DNA from: Paenarthrobacter ilicis
GTDB taxonomy: Bacteria; Actinomycetota; Actinomycetes; Actinomycetales; Micrococcaceae
Length of the DNA: 64,000 nucleotides
Direction: 5' to 3'
NCBI RefSeq assembly: GCF_016907545.1
Contig: NZ_JAFBCD010000001.1
Location: 1,736,001 to 1,800,000, forward strand
In this document: piece after piece, positions 18,699-29,060 of the stretch
How positions within the stretch are numbered: position 1 is the stretch's first letter
Layout of the letters: each line of letters opens with the position of its first letter
Made by a program: the position numbers and the translations under genes
Notes under the pieces: model-generated
What the model saw: only the letters and a program-made list of their open reading frames with translations
Told to the model about the DNA's origin: nothing
The model's database searches: none

Positions 18699-19399
18699 CC
18701 GCATCGACAACACGCAGCGGAGACCACACGGACTCCGCTCCGCACATGGTAAGCGGCGGGCCCATCGTGCAACTGCCGACGGCCTTTGGGGACTTCGTGG
18801 CCCAGGCCTGGACGGATCATGAAACGGGACATGAGCACCTGGCTGTAAGCTCTCCCAACCCGCCCAAAGATGGGAAGGCGCCGCTGGTGCGCCTGCACTC
18901 GGAGTGCCTCACGGGAGATGTTTTTGGTTCCTACCGCTGCGATTGCGGTGAACAGCTCGCGTTCGCATTGGAGCTCATTCATGCCGAGGGTGGAACCCTG
19001 CTGTACCTGCGTGGGCAGGAGGGCCGCGGCATTGGACTGGCCAACAAGATCAAGGCCTACGCCTTGCAGGAGGCCGGGTTCGACACCGTCGAAGCCAATG
19101 AACAGCTTGGCCTGCCTGTGGATGCACGGTCCTATACTGCTGCTGGCCGGATCCTGGCCGAGATGGGCCTGAGTTCGGTCCGTTTGCTCAGCAACAACCC
19201 GGATAAGCAGAACCGCCTGGCCCAGGCCGGTGTGGCGGTGGTGGAGATGGTGCCCACGGAAGTGCCTTCCCGCGAACAGAACCTGCGGTACCTGCAAACC
19301 AAGAAAGACCGCATGGACCACTTGCTGGCCCTTGATGTACAGCCGGTCAGCAACGGCAAAACTTCCCGCAACAGCACTCTCGACCAGAACCACGACTGA
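18695..19399 (+). CDS. ribA: GTP cyclohydrolase II
   Basis: Opens the pathway by converting GTP to the diaminopyrimidine. The zinc ligands are in [20 protein letters not shown] (about residues 69-89). [18 protein letters not shown] and the GTP-binding [12 protein letters not shown] follow. The 234-residue protein is complete and independent. It sits between ribB and ribH, with 17 nt to ribH. Confidence 0.95.
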   Translation: MTASTTRSGDHTDSAPHMVSGGPIVQLPTAFGDFVAQAWTDHETGHEHLAVSSPNPPKDGKAPLVRLHSECLTGDVFGSYRCDCGEQLAFALELIHAEGGTLLYLRGQEGRGIGLANKIKAYALQEAGFDTVEANEQLGLPVDARSYTAAGRILAEMGLSSVRLLSNNPDKQNRLAQAGVAVVEMVPTEVPSREQNLRYLQTKKDRMDHLLALDVQPVSNGKTSRNSTLDQNHD

Positions 19400-19416
19400 A
19401 CGGATTTCCAGACCCA

Positions 19417-19902
19417 ATGAGCGGACACGGCGCGCCCACCATAGACCTCACCACCCTCGATCCCGAGGAAACTTCACGGCTTAAGCTGGCCATTGTTGCC
19501 GCCAGCTGGCATACCCAGATCATGGACGGACTGGTTGACGGCGCACTGCGTGCCGCCAAAGAGGCCGGCATTGAAGCCCCCACGGTGCTGCGTGTTCCGG
19601 GAAGTTTCGAACTCCCGGTAGCGGCAGCCAGGGTCGCTCCGCACTTCGACGCCGTCGTTGCCCTGGGCGTCGTCATCCGTGGCGGGACCCCGCACTTTGA
19701 GTACGTCTGCCAGGCGGCGACGTCGGGACTCACCGATGTCAGCGTCCGCACCGGAGTTCCGGTTGGCTTCGGAGTGCTCACCTGCGATACCGAACAGCAG
19801 GGCCTGGACCGCGCGGGACTTCCCGGCTCCAGCGAAGACAAGGGCCACGAAGCAGTGACCGCAGCGTTGACAACAGCTGTCCTGCTGAAGCAATACAGCT
19901 GA
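19417..19902 (+). CDS. ribH: 6,7-dimethyl-8-ribityllumazine synthase
   Basis: Condenses the pyrimidine and four-carbon precursors into lumazine and forms icosahedral capsids in many bacteria. The protein of 161 residues includes [12 protein letters not shown] (substrate loop) and [14 protein letters not shown] (catalytic histidine region). It is the last gene of the rib operon and is followed by a strong hairpin at 19928. Confidence 0.96.
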   Translation: MSGHGAPTIDLTTLDPEETSRLKLAIVAASWHTQIMDGLVDGALRAAKEAGIEAPTVLRVPGSFELPVAAARVAPHFDAVVALGVVIRGGTPHFEYVCQAATSGLTDVSVRTGVPVGFGVLTCDTEQQGLDRAGLPGSSEDKGHEAVTAALTTAVLLKQYS

Positions 19903-19927
19903 CCCTGGCACCAGCCAAACCAGGCAC

Positions 19928-19967
19928 CGAAGGGGATGTGAGTGTGTCTTCACTCACATCCCCTTCG
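19928..19967 (+). terminator. 17-bp perfect hairpin ending the rib operon
   Basis: CGAAGGGGATGTGAGTG (19928-19944) pairs perfectly with 19951-19967 across the loop TGTCTT. It lies 26 nt after the ribH stop. There is no U-run, so it would be a U-poor actinobacterial terminator. Confidence 0.7.
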
Positions 19968-20021
19968 TCATGCAACGCCCCAACAAGCGGCGGCCGCCCC
20001 GAAGCAAGTAGTCTGGAGGGC

Positions 20022-20285
20022 GTGAAGAATTTCGAGACGCTGTTCGCAGAACTGAGTGAGAAAGCAGCGAACCGCCCGGCAGGTTCGCGCACGGTCGCCG
20101 AACTGGACTCCGGGATCCACGGCATCGGCAAAAAGGTAGTTGAAGAAGCCGCCGAAGTATGGATGGCCGCCGAGTACGAATCGGACGAGGCTGCTGCTGA
20201 GGAAATCTCCCAGTTGCTGTACCACCTGCAGGTTCTCATGCTCGCCAAAGGCCTCAGCCTGGAGGACGTTTACAAGCATCTCTAG
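20022..20285 (+). CDS. hisE: Phosphoribosyl-ATP pyrophosphatase HisE
   Basis: Second step of histidine synthesis (PR-ATP to PR-AMP). GTG 20022 with TGGAGG just upstream gives an 87-residue protein starting [11 protein letters not shown]. The MazG-like metal-binding motif is [15 protein letters not shown] followed by [20 protein letters not shown]. It lies 73 nt before hisG. Confidence 0.95.
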   Translation: MKNFETLFAELSEKAANRPAGSRTVAELDSGIHGIGKKVVEEAAEVWMAAEYESDEAAAEEISQLLYHLQVLMLAKGLSLEDVYKHL

Positions 20286-20358
20286 CCACGCCGCTCCCTG
20301 CGGAGCCTGACGCGTGGCCGATGTGCCTGAACATCCCTTCCTAAAGAAAGTCCTTCCA

Positions 20359-21219
20359 ATGCTCCGTGTAGCAGTCCCCAACAAGGGATCCCTGTCCGAA
20401 GCCGCCTCGGCAATGTTGTCCGAGGCCGGCTACCGCCAGCGCCGCGATTCCCGCGAACTGGTCATGGTTGATCCTGACAATGATATTGAGTTCTTCTTCC
20501 TGCGTCCCCGTGACATTGCCGTGTACGTCGGCCAAGGCACACTGGACGTAGGAATCACCGGCAGGGACCTCCTGCTTGACGCCAAGGTTGAAGCGGAGGA
20601 ACTGCTTCCCTTGGGGTTCGCGCCCTCCACCTTCCGTTTCGCCGGTCCCGTAGGTGACTTCAGCGGCGTCGAGCAGCTTGAAGGCAAGCGGCTGGCCACC
20701 AGCTATGACGGTCTCCTCCGCGACTACCTGGCAGAGCGTGGAGTCAATGCCACCGTGGTCCGCCTTGATGGAGCCGTTGAGTCATCCGTCCGGCTGGGTG
20801 TGGCAGATGCCATCGCCGACGTCGTGGAAACCGGAAATACGCTCAAGGCCGCCGGCATGGAGATCTTCGGTGATCCCATCCTGAAGTCCGAGGCCGTCCT
20901 CATCCGGCGCTCGGGATCCGGTGGTGCCGCGAACGGGACAGCCAAGGAAATCGACATCCTCATCCGTCGTCTGCAGGGTGTCCTGGTGGCTCGCCAGTAC
21001 GTGCTGATGGACTACGACATCCGTAAGGACCTGGTGGAGGATGCAGCCGCGCTGACTCCTGGCCTGGAATCACCCACTGTGTCCCCGCTGCGGGATTCCG
21101 AGTGGGTTGCCGTGAGGTCCATGGTTCCCAAGAAGGAAACCAACCGGATCATGGACGAACTCTATGATTTGGGCGCCAGGGCCATCCTGGTCAGCAGCAT
21201 CCACGCCTGCCGTATCTGA
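20359..21219 (+). CDS. hisG: ATP phosphoribosyltransferase, long form HisG
   Basis: First committed, feedback-controlled step of histidine synthesis. Start at ATG 20359 gives the family N-terminus [16 protein letters not shown]. An upstream in-frame ATG at 20314 has no better ribosome site. The [12 protein letters not shown] segment and the PRPP loop [16 protein letters not shown] are followed by a C-terminal histidine-binding ACT-like domain (about 210-286), so no HisZ partner is needed. Confidence 0.95.
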   Translation: MLRVAVPNKGSLSEAASAMLSEAGYRQRRDSRELVMVDPDNDIEFFFLRPRDIAVYVGQGTLDVGITGRDLLLDAKVEAEELLPLGFAPSTFRFAGPVGDFSGVEQLEGKRLATSYDGLLRDYLAERGVNATVVRLDGAVESSVRLGVADAIADVVETGNTLKAAGMEIFGDPILKSEAVLIRRSGSGGAANGTAKEIDILIRRLQGVLVARQYVLMDYDIRKDLVEDAAALTPGLESPTVSPLRDSEWVAVRSMVPKKETNRIMDELYDLGARAILVSSIHACRI

Positions 21220-21277
21220 TCCGCACCACCAGCAGAGCCCAGGCCCACAGCGGACCTGTATAAAAGAGGAGCAGCAC

Positions 21278-22054
21278 ATGGCTGTAGCTGTACGCGTCAT
21301 TCCCTGCCTGGACGTCGACGCCGGGCGCGTAGTGAAGGGCGTCAATTTTGAGGGCCTCCGCGACGCAGGCGATCCCGTGGAGCTGGCCCACCGTTATGAC
21401 AACGGCGGTGCCGATGAGCTGACGTTCCTGGATGTCACTGCGTCCTCGGGCAACCGGGAAACCACGTTTGATGTTGTCCGACGCACCGCGGAGGAAGTCT
21501 TCATCCCGCTCACCGTGGGCGGCGGCGTCCGCGGTGTGGCCGAGGTGGACAAGTTGCTCAGGTTCGGTGCGGACAAGGCGTCGATCAACACGGCCGCTGT
21601 AGCGCGCCCCGAAGTGATTGACGAGATCACCCGCCACTTCGGTTCCCAGGTCCTGGTTCTCTCGGTGGACGCACGGCGAACCCGCGAAGGTGACCAGCCG
21701 ACGTCGTCCGGTTTTGAGGTGACCACCCACGGTGGACGCACGGGAACCGGGATCGACGCGATCGCCTGGGCCAAGGAAGCCGCTGACCGCGGCGTGGGTG
21801 AAATCCTGCTGAATTCGATCGACGCCGACGGCACCAAGGACGGGTTCGACCTCGAGCTCATCCGCTTGGTGCGGTCTGCTGTGAACATCCCGATTATTGC
21901 CTCCGGTGGCGCGGGTATTCCGGAGCACTTTCCGCCGGCCGTTCAAGCCGGGGCGGACGCTGTTTTGGCGGCGTCGGTGTTCCACTTCGGCCCGGACGAC
22001 ATGATCTCGCAGGTCAAAGCCGCTATTCGCGGCGCCGGCTTCGAAGTTCGCTGA
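21278..22054 (+). CDS. hisF: Imidazole glycerol phosphate synthase, cyclase subunit HisF
   Basis: Cyclase half of the HisFH synthase. ATG 21278 follows AGAGGAG. The catalytic Asp of [18 protein letters not shown] near the N-terminus and [16 protein letters not shown] (about residue 170) are present, and [13 protein letters not shown] forms a phosphate loop. The 258-residue TIM barrel is complete. hisH and hisA are not in this window. Confidence 0.96.
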   Translation: MAVAVRVIPCLDVDAGRVVKGVNFEGLRDAGDPVELAHRYDNGGADELTFLDVTASSGNRETTFDVVRRTAEEVFIPLTVGGGVRGVAEVDKLLRFGADKASINTAAVARPEVIDEITRHFGSQVLVLSVDARRTREGDQPTSSGFEVTTHGGRTGTGIDAIAWAKEAADRGVGEILLNSIDADGTKDGFDLELIRLVRSAVNIPIIASGGAGIPEHFPPAVQAGADAVLAASVFHFGPDDMISQVKAAIRGAGFEVR

Positions 22055-22094
22055 GGCCGGTTCTCCGACCAACCACGCCCTGGCGGACGTGGGG

Positions 22095-22739
22095 CTAAAG
22101 CCCTACGTCCGCTGACTGCAAGAGGGCGACGGCGTCCGGCTGGCCCTCGAAGGTAACCAGCGCCTGGCTGGTGCGTCCGTGGGCATGCATCAGGAGCTCG
22201 CCCGGCTCGCCAACAATAGCGACCGATACCGGTGCCCGCTTGGCCACGTGCCGCGGACCCGTGGGCCTCACCAGGACGATTCCCAGGTCCACGCCGCGGT
22301 AAAGGAAAGCGGCGCGCTTGATGAGGTCGTCCCAGAGTGCGTTCGAGTAGGCCTCGTCCAAGGCCCGTGGCGCCCAGCGATCGCCGGCGCGGCGGACGTC
22401 CTCGGTGTGGACAAAGTATTCGATCAGGTTGGACGTCTCATCCAAGGCCTTGATCTTCATGGGCGACAACGCCGGAGGGCCTGCGCGGAAGGTCTTGATG
22501 AGATCCGCATAAGCCTCGGGACTCTTCAGTTTGTCCGCGAGCTTGGCAGTGGCTTGCTCGGACGCCTTGGCCAATTTGGGGATCAAAAGTCCCAAACCCA
22601 CGGCGATCTTGCGTTCGCGAAGAAACAAATGTGCGGCAAGGTCCCGTGTGCGCCACCCTTCGCAGAGCGTGGGGGAGTCAGGACCGGCCGCCAGAAGGGT
22701 CTCGGCCAGGACTTCTCGGGAAGGATCGACGAAATGCAT
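22095..22739 (-). CDS. TIGR03085-family metal-binding protein (DinB/maleylpyruvate isomerase-like)
   Basis: A 214-residue protein inserted on the opposite strand between hisF and hisI. ATG 22739 gives the family start [36 protein letters not shown] supplies one metal-ligand histidine and the second helix [11 protein letters not shown] others, as in mycothiol-dependent enzymes of the DinB-like fold. TIGR03085 proteins are actinobacterial and of unknown substrate. A mycothiol-linked thiol-transfer role is inference from the fold. Confidence 0.8.
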   Translation of the reverse strand: MHFVDPSREVLAETLLAAGPDSPTLCEGWRTRDLAAHLFLRERKIAVGLGLLIPKLAKASEQATAKLADKLKSPEAYADLIKTFRAGPPALSPMKIKALDETSNLIEYFVHTEDVRRAGDRWAPRALDEAYSNALWDDLIKRAAFLYRGVDLGIVLVRPTGPRHVAKRAPVSVAIVGEPGELLMHAHGRTSQALVTFEGQPDAVALLQSADVGL

Positions 22740-22828
22740 CACTTGTGAAACTAGCACGATCAGGCCGTTCTTGCGCAGTGGAACCGCCGCAGAATGCCGC
22801 CCGGGCCGGAGGCACTAGACTTGATCTG

Positions 22829-23245
22829 ATGTCAGAGCAGTCCGCCCCCAGCCCTTCTCCCGCCGCGGAGCTTTCCAGCAACCCCGGCGGGCCTTTGCCT
22901 GCTGAAATCGCCAGCACCCTGAAGCGGGACTCCGCTGGCTTGGTTGCGGCAATTGTCCAGCAGCACGATACCCACGAGGTCCTCATGCTCGGCTGGATGG
23001 ACGACGAAGCACTGCACCGAACCATGACCACGGGACGGGTGACGTTCTACTCCCGGTCCCGGCAGGAATATTGGCGCAAGGGCGACACCTCCGGCCACGC
23101 CCAGTTCGTGAAGTCCGTTGCCCTCGACTGCGACGGCGACGCTCTTTTAATTCGCGTGGACCAGGTGGGCGCCGCGTGCCACACCGGCACCAGGACCTGC
23201 TTTGATGGCCGCGACTTCGACGTCGTCACCGGCCAGCGCGGTTAG
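22829..23245 (+). CDS. hisI: Phosphoribosyl-AMP cyclohydrolase HisI
   Basis: Third histidine step. ATG 22829 gives a 138-residue protein with about 25 disordered N-terminal residues. The core [16 protein letters not shown] is followed by [20 protein letters not shown], and zinc or metal ligands are in [25 protein letters not shown]. It precedes trpE by 86 nt on the same strand, linking the his and trp groups. Confidence 0.95.
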   Translation: MSEQSAPSPSPAAELSSNPGGPLPAEIASTLKRDSAGLVAAIVQQHDTHEVLMLGWMDDEALHRTMTTGRVTFYSRSRQEYWRKGDTSGHAQFVKSVALDCDGDALLIRVDQVGAACHTGTRTCFDGRDFDVVTGQRG

Positions 23246-23331
23246 GCCCCGCCCTTCCCCCCGCTTGACCCCCTGACCTGTTTCACCTCTGAAGTACAGT
23301 CACACCCGACCAAAGGCGGAGAACAATAGCC

Positions 23332-24915
23332 ATGCAGGACCTTGGAATCATCAGCCCGGGCCTGGAAGAGTTCCGCGAACTCGCCGTCCACAGCCGTGTT
23401 ATCCCTGTCCGACTCAAGGTCCTGGCTGACGCCGAGACGCCGATCGGCCTCTACCGCAAGCTCGCCAAGGGCCAGCCGGGAACGTTCCTGCTGGAATCCG
23501 CAGCCGTTGGTGGGGCCTGGTCCCGCTATTCCTTCATTGGCTCCAAGTCCCGCGCTACCCTCACCACCAAGGACGGGCAGGCCCACTGGATCGGCCAGCC
23601 TCCTGTTGGCGTGCCCGTGGACGGGAATCCCGTGGAAGCCGTCCGGGACACCATCGCCGCACTCCAGACCGACCGTTTTGAAGGACTCCCGCCCTTCACC
23701 TCCGGACTGGTGGGTTTCCTTGGCTGGGAATCCGTTCGGCACTGGGAAAAACTGACGTCTCCGCCGGAAGACGACCTGCAGTTGCCGGAGATGGCCATGA
23801 ACCTGGTCACCGACATGGCTGTGCATGACAATGTGGACGGCACCGTGCTGTTGATCGCCAACGCCATCAACTTTGATGACAGCTCCGAACGCGTGGACGA
23901 CGCATGGCATGACGCTGTTGCCCGGGTCAAGGGCATGCTGGGACAGATCAGCACGCCCGTGGCGCAGCCCGTCTCCGTCATGGAAGCAGCCGCCCTGGAT
24001 TTCGCCTCCAGCGTTCAGGAACGCTGGGAAGAGTCCAAGTACCTCGAAGCGATCGATCGCGGCAAGGAAGCGATCGTTGACGGCGAAGTTTTCCAGGTGG
24101 TCATTTCGCGCCGCTTCGAAATGGAATGCCCGGCCGACCCCCTGGACGTCTACCGGGTGCTCCGGAACACCAACCCGAGCCCCTACATGTACCTCTTCAG
24201 CCTGGAGGACGCAGACGGCCGCGAGTACACCATTGTGGGTTCTTCCCCCGAGGCCCTGGTTACGGTCACCGGCAACGAGGTCATCACCCACCCCATTGCC
24301 GGGTCCCGGCCCCGTGGCAGGACCGTGGAGGCGGACAAGGCCTTGGCAACTGAGTTGCTGGCGGACACGAAGGAACGCGCCGAACACCTGATGCTGGTTG
24401 ATCTTTCCCGCAACGACCTCTCCAAGGTGTGCGTCGCGGGGACCGTTGATGTCACCCAGTTCATGGAAGTTGAACGCTTCAGCCACATCATGCACCTGGT
24501 GTCCACCGTGGTGGGGGAGCTCGCCCCCCACGCCAAGGCGTACGACGTCCTGAAGGCGACGTTCCCCGCCGGCACCTTGTCCGGCGCGCCGAAGCCCCGT
24601 GCCCTTCGCCTGCTGGACGAGCTGGAACCGCACCGTCGCGGGATCTACGGCGGCGTGGTGGGCTACCTGGACTTCGCCGGGGACATGGACATGGCCATCG
24701 CCATCCGTTCTGCCCTGCTCCGCGAAGGCCGGGCCTACGTCCAGGCCGGCGGCGGCATCGTGGCCGATTCCCACAAGCCCGCCGAGGCTTTGGAAACTGT
24801 CAACAAGGCAGCAGCGCCACTACGGGCCGTCCATATGGCCGGTTCGCTGAACAACATCGCTGCAGCTTCCCTTCCGGAAACGGAAACGCTCGACGGCGGG
24901 ACATCAGCACTGTGA
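23332..24915 (+). CDS. trpE: Anthranilate synthase component I
   Basis: Makes anthranilate from chorismate using ammonia from TrpG, which is not in this window. The protein has 527 residues. The N-terminal feedback site LLESAAVGGAWSRYSFIG (LLES motif) is followed by the chorismate-binding C-terminal domain with EVFQVVISRRFE, PSPYMYLFSL, PIAGSRPRGRT, HLMLVDLSRNDLSKV and GAPKPRAL. Its stop overlaps the next gene by 4 nt. No Trp-rich leader peptide was seen in the 86 nt upstream. Confidence 0.96.
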   Translation: MQDLGIISPGLEEFRELAVHSRVIPVRLKVLADAETPIGLYRKLAKGQPGTFLLESAAVGGAWSRYSFIGSKSRATLTTKDGQAHWIGQPPVGVPVDGNPVEAVRDTIAALQTDRFEGLPPFTSGLVGFLGWESVRHWEKLTSPPEDDLQLPEMAMNLVTDMAVHDNVDGTVLLIANAINFDDSSERVDDAWHDAVARVKGMLGQISTPVAQPVSVMEAAALDFASSVQERWEESKYLEAIDRGKEAIVDGEVFQVVISRRFEMECPADPLDVYRVLRNTNPSPYMYLFSLEDADGREYTIVGSSPEALVTVTGNEVITHPIAGSRPRGRTVEADKALATELLADTKERAEHLMLVDLSRNDLSKVCVAGTVDVTQFMEVERFSHIMHLVSTVVGELAPHAKAYDVLKATFPAGTLSGAPKPRALRLLDELEPHRRGIYGGVVGYLDFAGDMDMAIAIRSALLREGRAYVQAGGGIVADSHKPAEALETVNKAAAPLRAVHMAGSLNNIAAASLPETETLDGGTSAL

Positions 24916-25517
24916 GCCAGGAACCTTCCGTCTCGTCAGCCACCCCGACACCGCGATGGGCGCGCAAGTCCAACCTGGTGCTGGCCATGACCATCCTTGC
25001 CTTGGTGGTGTTCGGCACCACCACCCAGACGTGGATAGAGGTGCAACTGGACCCCAACGGGGCCTCCAACAGCAATCTCCATGTGCCGGGCAACAAGGCA
25101 GCAACAGCCGTCACGGCCTTGGCATTGGTGGCACTGGCGGGCGGTCTGGCCGCTTCGATTGCCGGAAAGATTGCCCGATGGGTGACTGCGGTCATCATCG
25201 CGTTGTCTGCCCTGGGAATTGTGCTGGCCGCAGTGACGGTACTGGCGGACCCGCTGGGTGCTGCCCAGGGAGCAATCGCTGCGGCCACAGGCGTCTCCGG
25301 GGGCCAGGCAACTGTTGCTGCGACTGCGTTTCCCGTCCTTGCCGTGGTGGCAGGCGTGCTGCTGGCAGTGTGCGCCGTGATGCTTCCCTTGGCCGGACGG
25401 TATTGGACGTCACGGACCAAGTACGACGCCCGGGCCAGGGGCCGGCAGAACAGCAAGGAACCCGTGGACGAGATCGACAGTTGGGACAGCCTGTCGCGGG
25501 GCGAAGACCCTACCTAA
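24912..25517 (+). CDS. Trp biosynthesis-associated membrane protein (TIGR02234 family)
   Basis: A 201-residue protein starting at GTG 24912. It has four hydrophobic helices (about 23-42, 60-85, 88-112, 135-160) and a charged cytoplasmic tail. The first helix and loop VFGTTTQTWIEVQL match the actinobacterial family always found between trpE and trpC. Its biochemical role is unknown. The 4-nt overlap with trpE indicates coupling. Confidence 0.85.
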   Translation: MSQEPSVSSATPTPRWARKSNLVLAMTILALVVFGTTTQTWIEVQLDPNGASNSNLHVPGNKAATAVTALALVALAGGLAASIAGKIARWVTAVIIALSALGIVLAAVTVLADPLGAAQGAIAAATGVSGGQATVAATAFPVLAVVAGVLLAVCAVMLPLAGRYWTSRTKYDARARGRQNSKEPVDEIDSWDSLSRGEDPT

Positions 25518-25651
25518 AACAGTGCCAGCGCATCGTCGGGTGGCTTTGCCCGCAATAAAAGCACACGCATGCGCCACGGCTCCGGGCGATGTCCCGGGAG
25601 TGGCCAATAAATGGCAGAATGTAAGCAGTATTCATCCTGAGGAGATTTAAC

Positions 25652-25924
25652 ATGAGCAAAACCACAGCGTCCGCAGTCCAAGCAGAATCCAAGATGGCCA
25701 GCCACGCTGACGCCATTGGTCACGGCAACAGCCCGGCTGCCTGGACCTGCGTTTTCGTCATGCTCGCTGGTGCTTTGATTTCCTCCATTGCCTTTGTCAT
25801 CGCCAGCACCCCGATCTTCATCGGCGGCATTGTTGTGATGGTTATCGGCCTCATCGTTGGTGGAATCATGCGCCGTGCAGGCTACGGAGTCGGTGGCAGC
25901 AAGCTGCAGAACAACGGTCACTAA
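25652..25924 (+). CDS. HGxxPAAW-family small membrane protein
   Basis: A 90-residue protein with the name-giving motif HGNSPAAW at residues 24-31 and two hydrophobic helices (about 32-53 and 56-76). It has an AGGAG-like ribosome site (GAGGAG, 25639-25644). The family is typical of actinobacterial trp loci and is of unknown function. The stop is 2 nt before the trpC GTG, so it belongs to the trp operon. Confidence 0.85.
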   Translation: MSKTTASAVQAESKMASHADAIGHGNSPAAWTCVFVMLAGALISSIAFVIASTPIFIGGIVVMVIGLIVGGIMRRAGYGVGGSKLQNNGH

Positions 25925-25926
25925 TC

Positions 25927-26745
25927 GTGACCGTTCTTGATGACATCATTGTTGGCGTCAAGGAGGAAATGGAGGCCCGCCGTCGGCTGATTTCCATCGC
26001 AGAGCTGAAGGACCGCGCTGCTGCACAGAAGCCCGCCCGCGATGCGTGGGTGGCTCTTGGCGGCAACGACTCGCCGCGCAACGACCTCAAGGTCATCGCC
26101 GAAATCAAGCGCCGCAGCCCCTCGAAGGGCGACCTCGCGCCCATCGAGGATCCGGCGTCCTTGGCCGCGCAGTATGCCGACGGCGGTGCCTCCGTGATCA
26201 GCGTGCTGACCGAACAGCGCCGATTCGGCGGGTCCTTGGCTGACCTCGATGCCGTCCGTGCCGCCGTCGAGACCCCCTTGTTGCGCAAGGACTTCACGGT
26301 GGACGAGTACCAGATCTGGGAAGCCCGTGCACACGGTGCCGACCTCATCCTGCTGATCGTGGCTGCGCTGTCTGACGCGGAGCTCGCAGAGTTCAGCGCC
26401 CTGAGCCATGAGCTGGGCATGAATGTACTGGTGGAGACACACACGGAAGAAGAGATCGAACGTGCCGTTGCGGCCAAGGCCAAAATCATCGGCGTCAACG
26501 TTCGGAACCTGAAGACGTTGGACGTTGACAGGTCCATCTTCGGAACACTGGCGGGCTCGATCCCTGCTGACGCTGTGATTGTGGCTGAATCGGGCGTGCG
26601 CAGTGCCGATGACGTTTCGCATTATGCGGCCGGTGGCGCCAACGCCATCCTGGTGGGGGAGGCGCTGGTTAGCGACTCCACGCCGCGTGAACGTATTACT
26701 GAATTCAAAGCAGCTGGAGCTGCGGCCATCGCCGTCAGGAACTGA
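25927..26745 (+). CDS. trpC: Indole-3-glycerol phosphate synthase
   Basis: Converts CdRP to indole-3-glycerol phosphate. The 272-residue TIM barrel starts at GTG 25927 with MTVLDDIIVGVKEEMEARR. The catalytic segment is IAEIKRRSPSKGDLAPI, followed by PLLRKDFTVDEYQIWEAR, IGVNVRNLKT and IVAESGVRSADDV. It is followed by a hairpin about 30 nt downstream and then trpB. Confidence 0.96.
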   Translation: MTVLDDIIVGVKEEMEARRRLISIAELKDRAAAQKPARDAWVALGGNDSPRNDLKVIAEIKRRSPSKGDLAPIEDPASLAAQYADGGASVISVLTEQRRFGGSLADLDAVRAAVETPLLRKDFTVDEYQIWEARAHGADLILLIVAALSDAELAEFSALSHELGMNVLVETHTEEEIERAVAAKAKIIGVNVRNLKTLDVDRSIFGTLAGSIPADAVIVAESGVRSADDVSHYAAGGANAILVGEALVSDSTPRERITEFKAAGAAAIAVRN

Positions 26746-26777
26746 AACAGTTACTGGAAAATCGGCATGTAGCTACA

Positions 26778-26806
26778 GGCAGCCCGGGCTTAGGCCCGAG
26801 GCTGCC
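26778..26806 (+). other. Intercistronic hairpin between trpC and trpB
   Basis: GGCAGCC (26778-26784) pairs with GGCTGCC (26800-26806), and the inner CGGGC pairs with GCCCG around TTAG, with one bulged A. There is no U-tract and no Trp-rich leader. It may be a weak terminator, a processing site or an mRNA-stability element splitting trpEC from trpBA. Confidence 0.5.
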
Positions 26807-26859
26807 TTGCAGCAGGTGGAACTACCCAATGAACTAACTGGAAGAGGACGGTGGGACTG

Positions 26860-28227
26860 ATGGTCGACGCGCCAACAGCCGGCTCGGAAGAGAATGCGGC
26901 TGACGCATTCCTGCAAGGTACCTCCTCGTTGCGAAACGCATCGGGGCCCTACTTTGGCAGCTACGGCGGACGCTGGATGCCGGAGTCCCTCATCGCGGCC
27001 CTGGATGAAGTCCAGGACACCTTCGACAAAGCGAAAGCTGATCCCGACTTCATTGCTGAACTGAAGGACCTCAACAAAAACTACTCGGGCCGTCCGTCGC
27101 TCCTGACAGAGGCCAAGCGCTTTTCTCAGCACGCGGCAGGCGCCCGCGTGTTCCTCAAGCGCGAGGACCTCAACCACACGGGGTCCCACAAGATCAACAA
27201 CGTCCTGGGCCAGGCATTGCTTGCCAAGCGCATGGGCAAGACCCGCGTCATTGCCGAGACCGGTGCGGGCCAGCACGGCGTAGCCAGTGCAACGGCTGCC
27301 GCTTTGCTGGGCCTGGAGTGCGTGGTGTACATGGGGGCAGAGGACTGCCGCCGGCAGGCGCTGAACGTGGCACGCATGCAGCTCCTGGGCGCCACCGTTG
27401 TCCCCGTGACCAACGGATCGCAAACCCTGAAGGACGCCATCAACGACGCCCTCCGGGACTGGGTCTCCAACGTGGAACACACCCACTACCTGCTGGGTAC
27501 CGCCGCGGGTGCGCACCCGTTCCCGGCCATGGTGCGCTACTTCCACGAGGTCATTGGCGAAGAAGCCCGTGAGCAGATCCTGGATCAAACCGGGAAACTT
27601 CCGGATGCCATCTGCGCCTGCGTCGGTGGTGGCTCCAACGCTATCGGCCTCTTCCACGCCTTCCTTGATGATGCGTCCGTGAAAATCTACGGTTTCGAGG
27701 CCGGCGGCGATGGCGTGGAAACGGGCCGTCACGCGGCAGCCATCTCCCTTGGCCGTCCCGGTGTCCTGCACGGTGCCCGTTCCTACCTCATGCAGGACGA
27801 GGACGGCCAGACCGTTGAGTCACATTCCATTTCGGCAGGGCTGGACTACCCCAGCGTGGGGCCGGAGCACTCCTACCTCGCGGACATTGGCCGCGTCACC
27901 TACGAGGCCATCACTGACACCGAGGCAATGGACGCTTTCAGCCTCCTCTGCCGCACCGAGGGCATCATTCCGGCCATTGAGTCGTCCCACGCCCTGGCCG
28001 GCGCCATCAAGATCGGCCAGCGGCTCACCGAGGGCAAGGACGATCCCTCCGAGGTGACCATCATTGTGAACCTGTCCGGACGCGGTGACAAGGACGTCGA
28101 AACTGCGGCGGACTGGTTCAACATGTTGGACGACGAAGGCAACGTCCGGGGAACCACCTTGTCCACCCGCAAGCCAAAGGGACCCTCGGACCGTGCTTCC
28201 GAGACGGCTGGAGAGGGCCACAACTGA
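26860..28227 (+). CDS. trpB: Tryptophan synthase beta chain
   Basis: PLP enzyme joining indole and serine. The start is ambiguous between GTG 26851 and ATG 26860. The AGGA at 26845-26848 is spaced better for ATG 26860. [16 protein letters not shown] opens the conserved region. The PLP lysine is in HTGSHKINN, the phosphate loop in VGGGSNAIG. About 455 residues, with roughly 25 non-conserved residues at the N-terminus and an extra C-terminal tail after DWFNML. Its stop overlaps the trpA ATG. Confidence 0.96.
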   Translation: MVDAPTAGSEENAADAFLQGTSSLRNASGPYFGSYGGRWMPESLIAALDEVQDTFDKAKADPDFIAELKDLNKNYSGRPSLLTEAKRFSQHAAGARVFLKREDLNHTGSHKINNVLGQALLAKRMGKTRVIAETGAGQHGVASATAAALLGLECVVYMGAEDCRRQALNVARMQLLGATVVPVTNGSQTLKDAINDALRDWVSNVEHTHYLLGTAAGAHPFPAMVRYFHEVIGEEAREQILDQTGKLPDAICACVGGGSNAIGLFHAFLDDASVKIYGFEAGGDGVETGRHAAAISLGRPGVLHGARSYLMQDEDGQTVESHSISAGLDYPSVGPEHSYLADIGRVTYEAITDTEAMDAFSLLCRTEGIIPAIESSHALAGAIKIGQRLTEGKDDPSEVTIIVNLSGRGDKDVETAADWFNMLDDEGNVRGTTLSTRKPKGPSDRASETAGEGHN

Positions 28228-29039
28228 TGACTGAGAACTTTGCCAGCAAGTCCGCTGCCGCCATTGATCGGGCAGCATCCGAAGGCCGCGCGGCGCTTGT
28301 GGGCTACTTGCCCGCCGGCTACCCTACCGTGCAGGAAAGCATCGACGCCGGAATTGCCCTGGCACGCAACGGCGCCGACCTGATTGAAATCGGTATTCCC
28401 TACTCGGATCCTGTGATGGACGGCCCTGTGATCCAGGCAGCCACCACGGAAGCGATCGCCAACGGCTTCAGGGTCTCCAACGTCTTTGATGTGGTTTCTG
28501 GCATCACAGCCGCCACGGATGCTGCCGTGCTGGTGATGACGTACTGGAACCCCGTGATGCGTTTTGGTGTCGACGAATTCGCCCGACGCCTGGCTGAGGC
28601 CGGGGGAGCGGGACTGATCACGCCCGACCTCGTCCCGGACGAGGCCGCGGAGTGGTTTGAAGCGTCGGACAAGTACGGGCTGGACAGGGTCTTCCTGGTG
28701 GCGCCGTCCTCCACCCCGGAACGCTTGCACATGACCGTCAAGGCCAGCCGGGGTTTTGTCTACGCAGTGTCCATCATGGGTGTGACCGGCACGCGGCAGT
28801 CCGTCAGCAGCAGTGCTGAGGATGTTGTGGCCAAGGCCCATGCCGCGGGTGCCGAACGTGTGTGCGTGGGACTCGGAGTCTCCAACCCCGACCATGTCCG
28901 GGAAATCGCCGCCTACGCCGATGGCGTTATTGTGGGCACCGCCCTGGTAGCGGCTCTCCGTGACGGCGGCGTGGACGCCGTCGGGCAACTCACCAAGAAG
29001 CTCAGCGCCGGTTTGGGCCGCGCCGCTGCAGACGCCTAG
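28227..29039 (+). CDS. trpA: Tryptophan synthase alpha chain
   Basis: Cleaves indole-3-glycerol phosphate to indole, channelled to TrpB. The 270-residue TIM barrel has catalytic Glu and Asp in IEIGIPYSDPVMDGPVIQ, plus YAVSIMGVTGTR and VGLGVSNPDHV. It overlaps trpB by one base and is 21 nt before lgt. Confidence 0.96.
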   Translation: MTENFASKSAAAIDRAASEGRAALVGYLPAGYPTVQESIDAGIALARNGADLIEIGIPYSDPVMDGPVIQAATTEAIANGFRVSNVFDVVSGITAATDAAVLVMTYWNPVMRFGVDEFARRLAEAGGAGLITPDLVPDEAAEWFEASDKYGLDRVFLVAPSSTPERLHMTVKASRGFVYAVSIMGVTGTRQSVSSSAEDVVAKAHAAGAERVCVGLGVSNPDHVREIAAYADGVIVGTALVAALRDGGVDAVGQLTKKLSAGLGRAAADA

Positions 29040-29060
29040 AAAAAGGAAACAGCTACTCGC

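Noticed and set aside
23242..24774. 510-codon open frame on the minus strand across trpE
   Set aside because: Mirror-frame artefact of high-GC coding DNA. trpE on the plus strand has every family motif.
26746..26859. Trp attenuator ahead of trpB
   Set aside because: A hairpin is present but there is no leader peptide with Trp codons and no U-tract.
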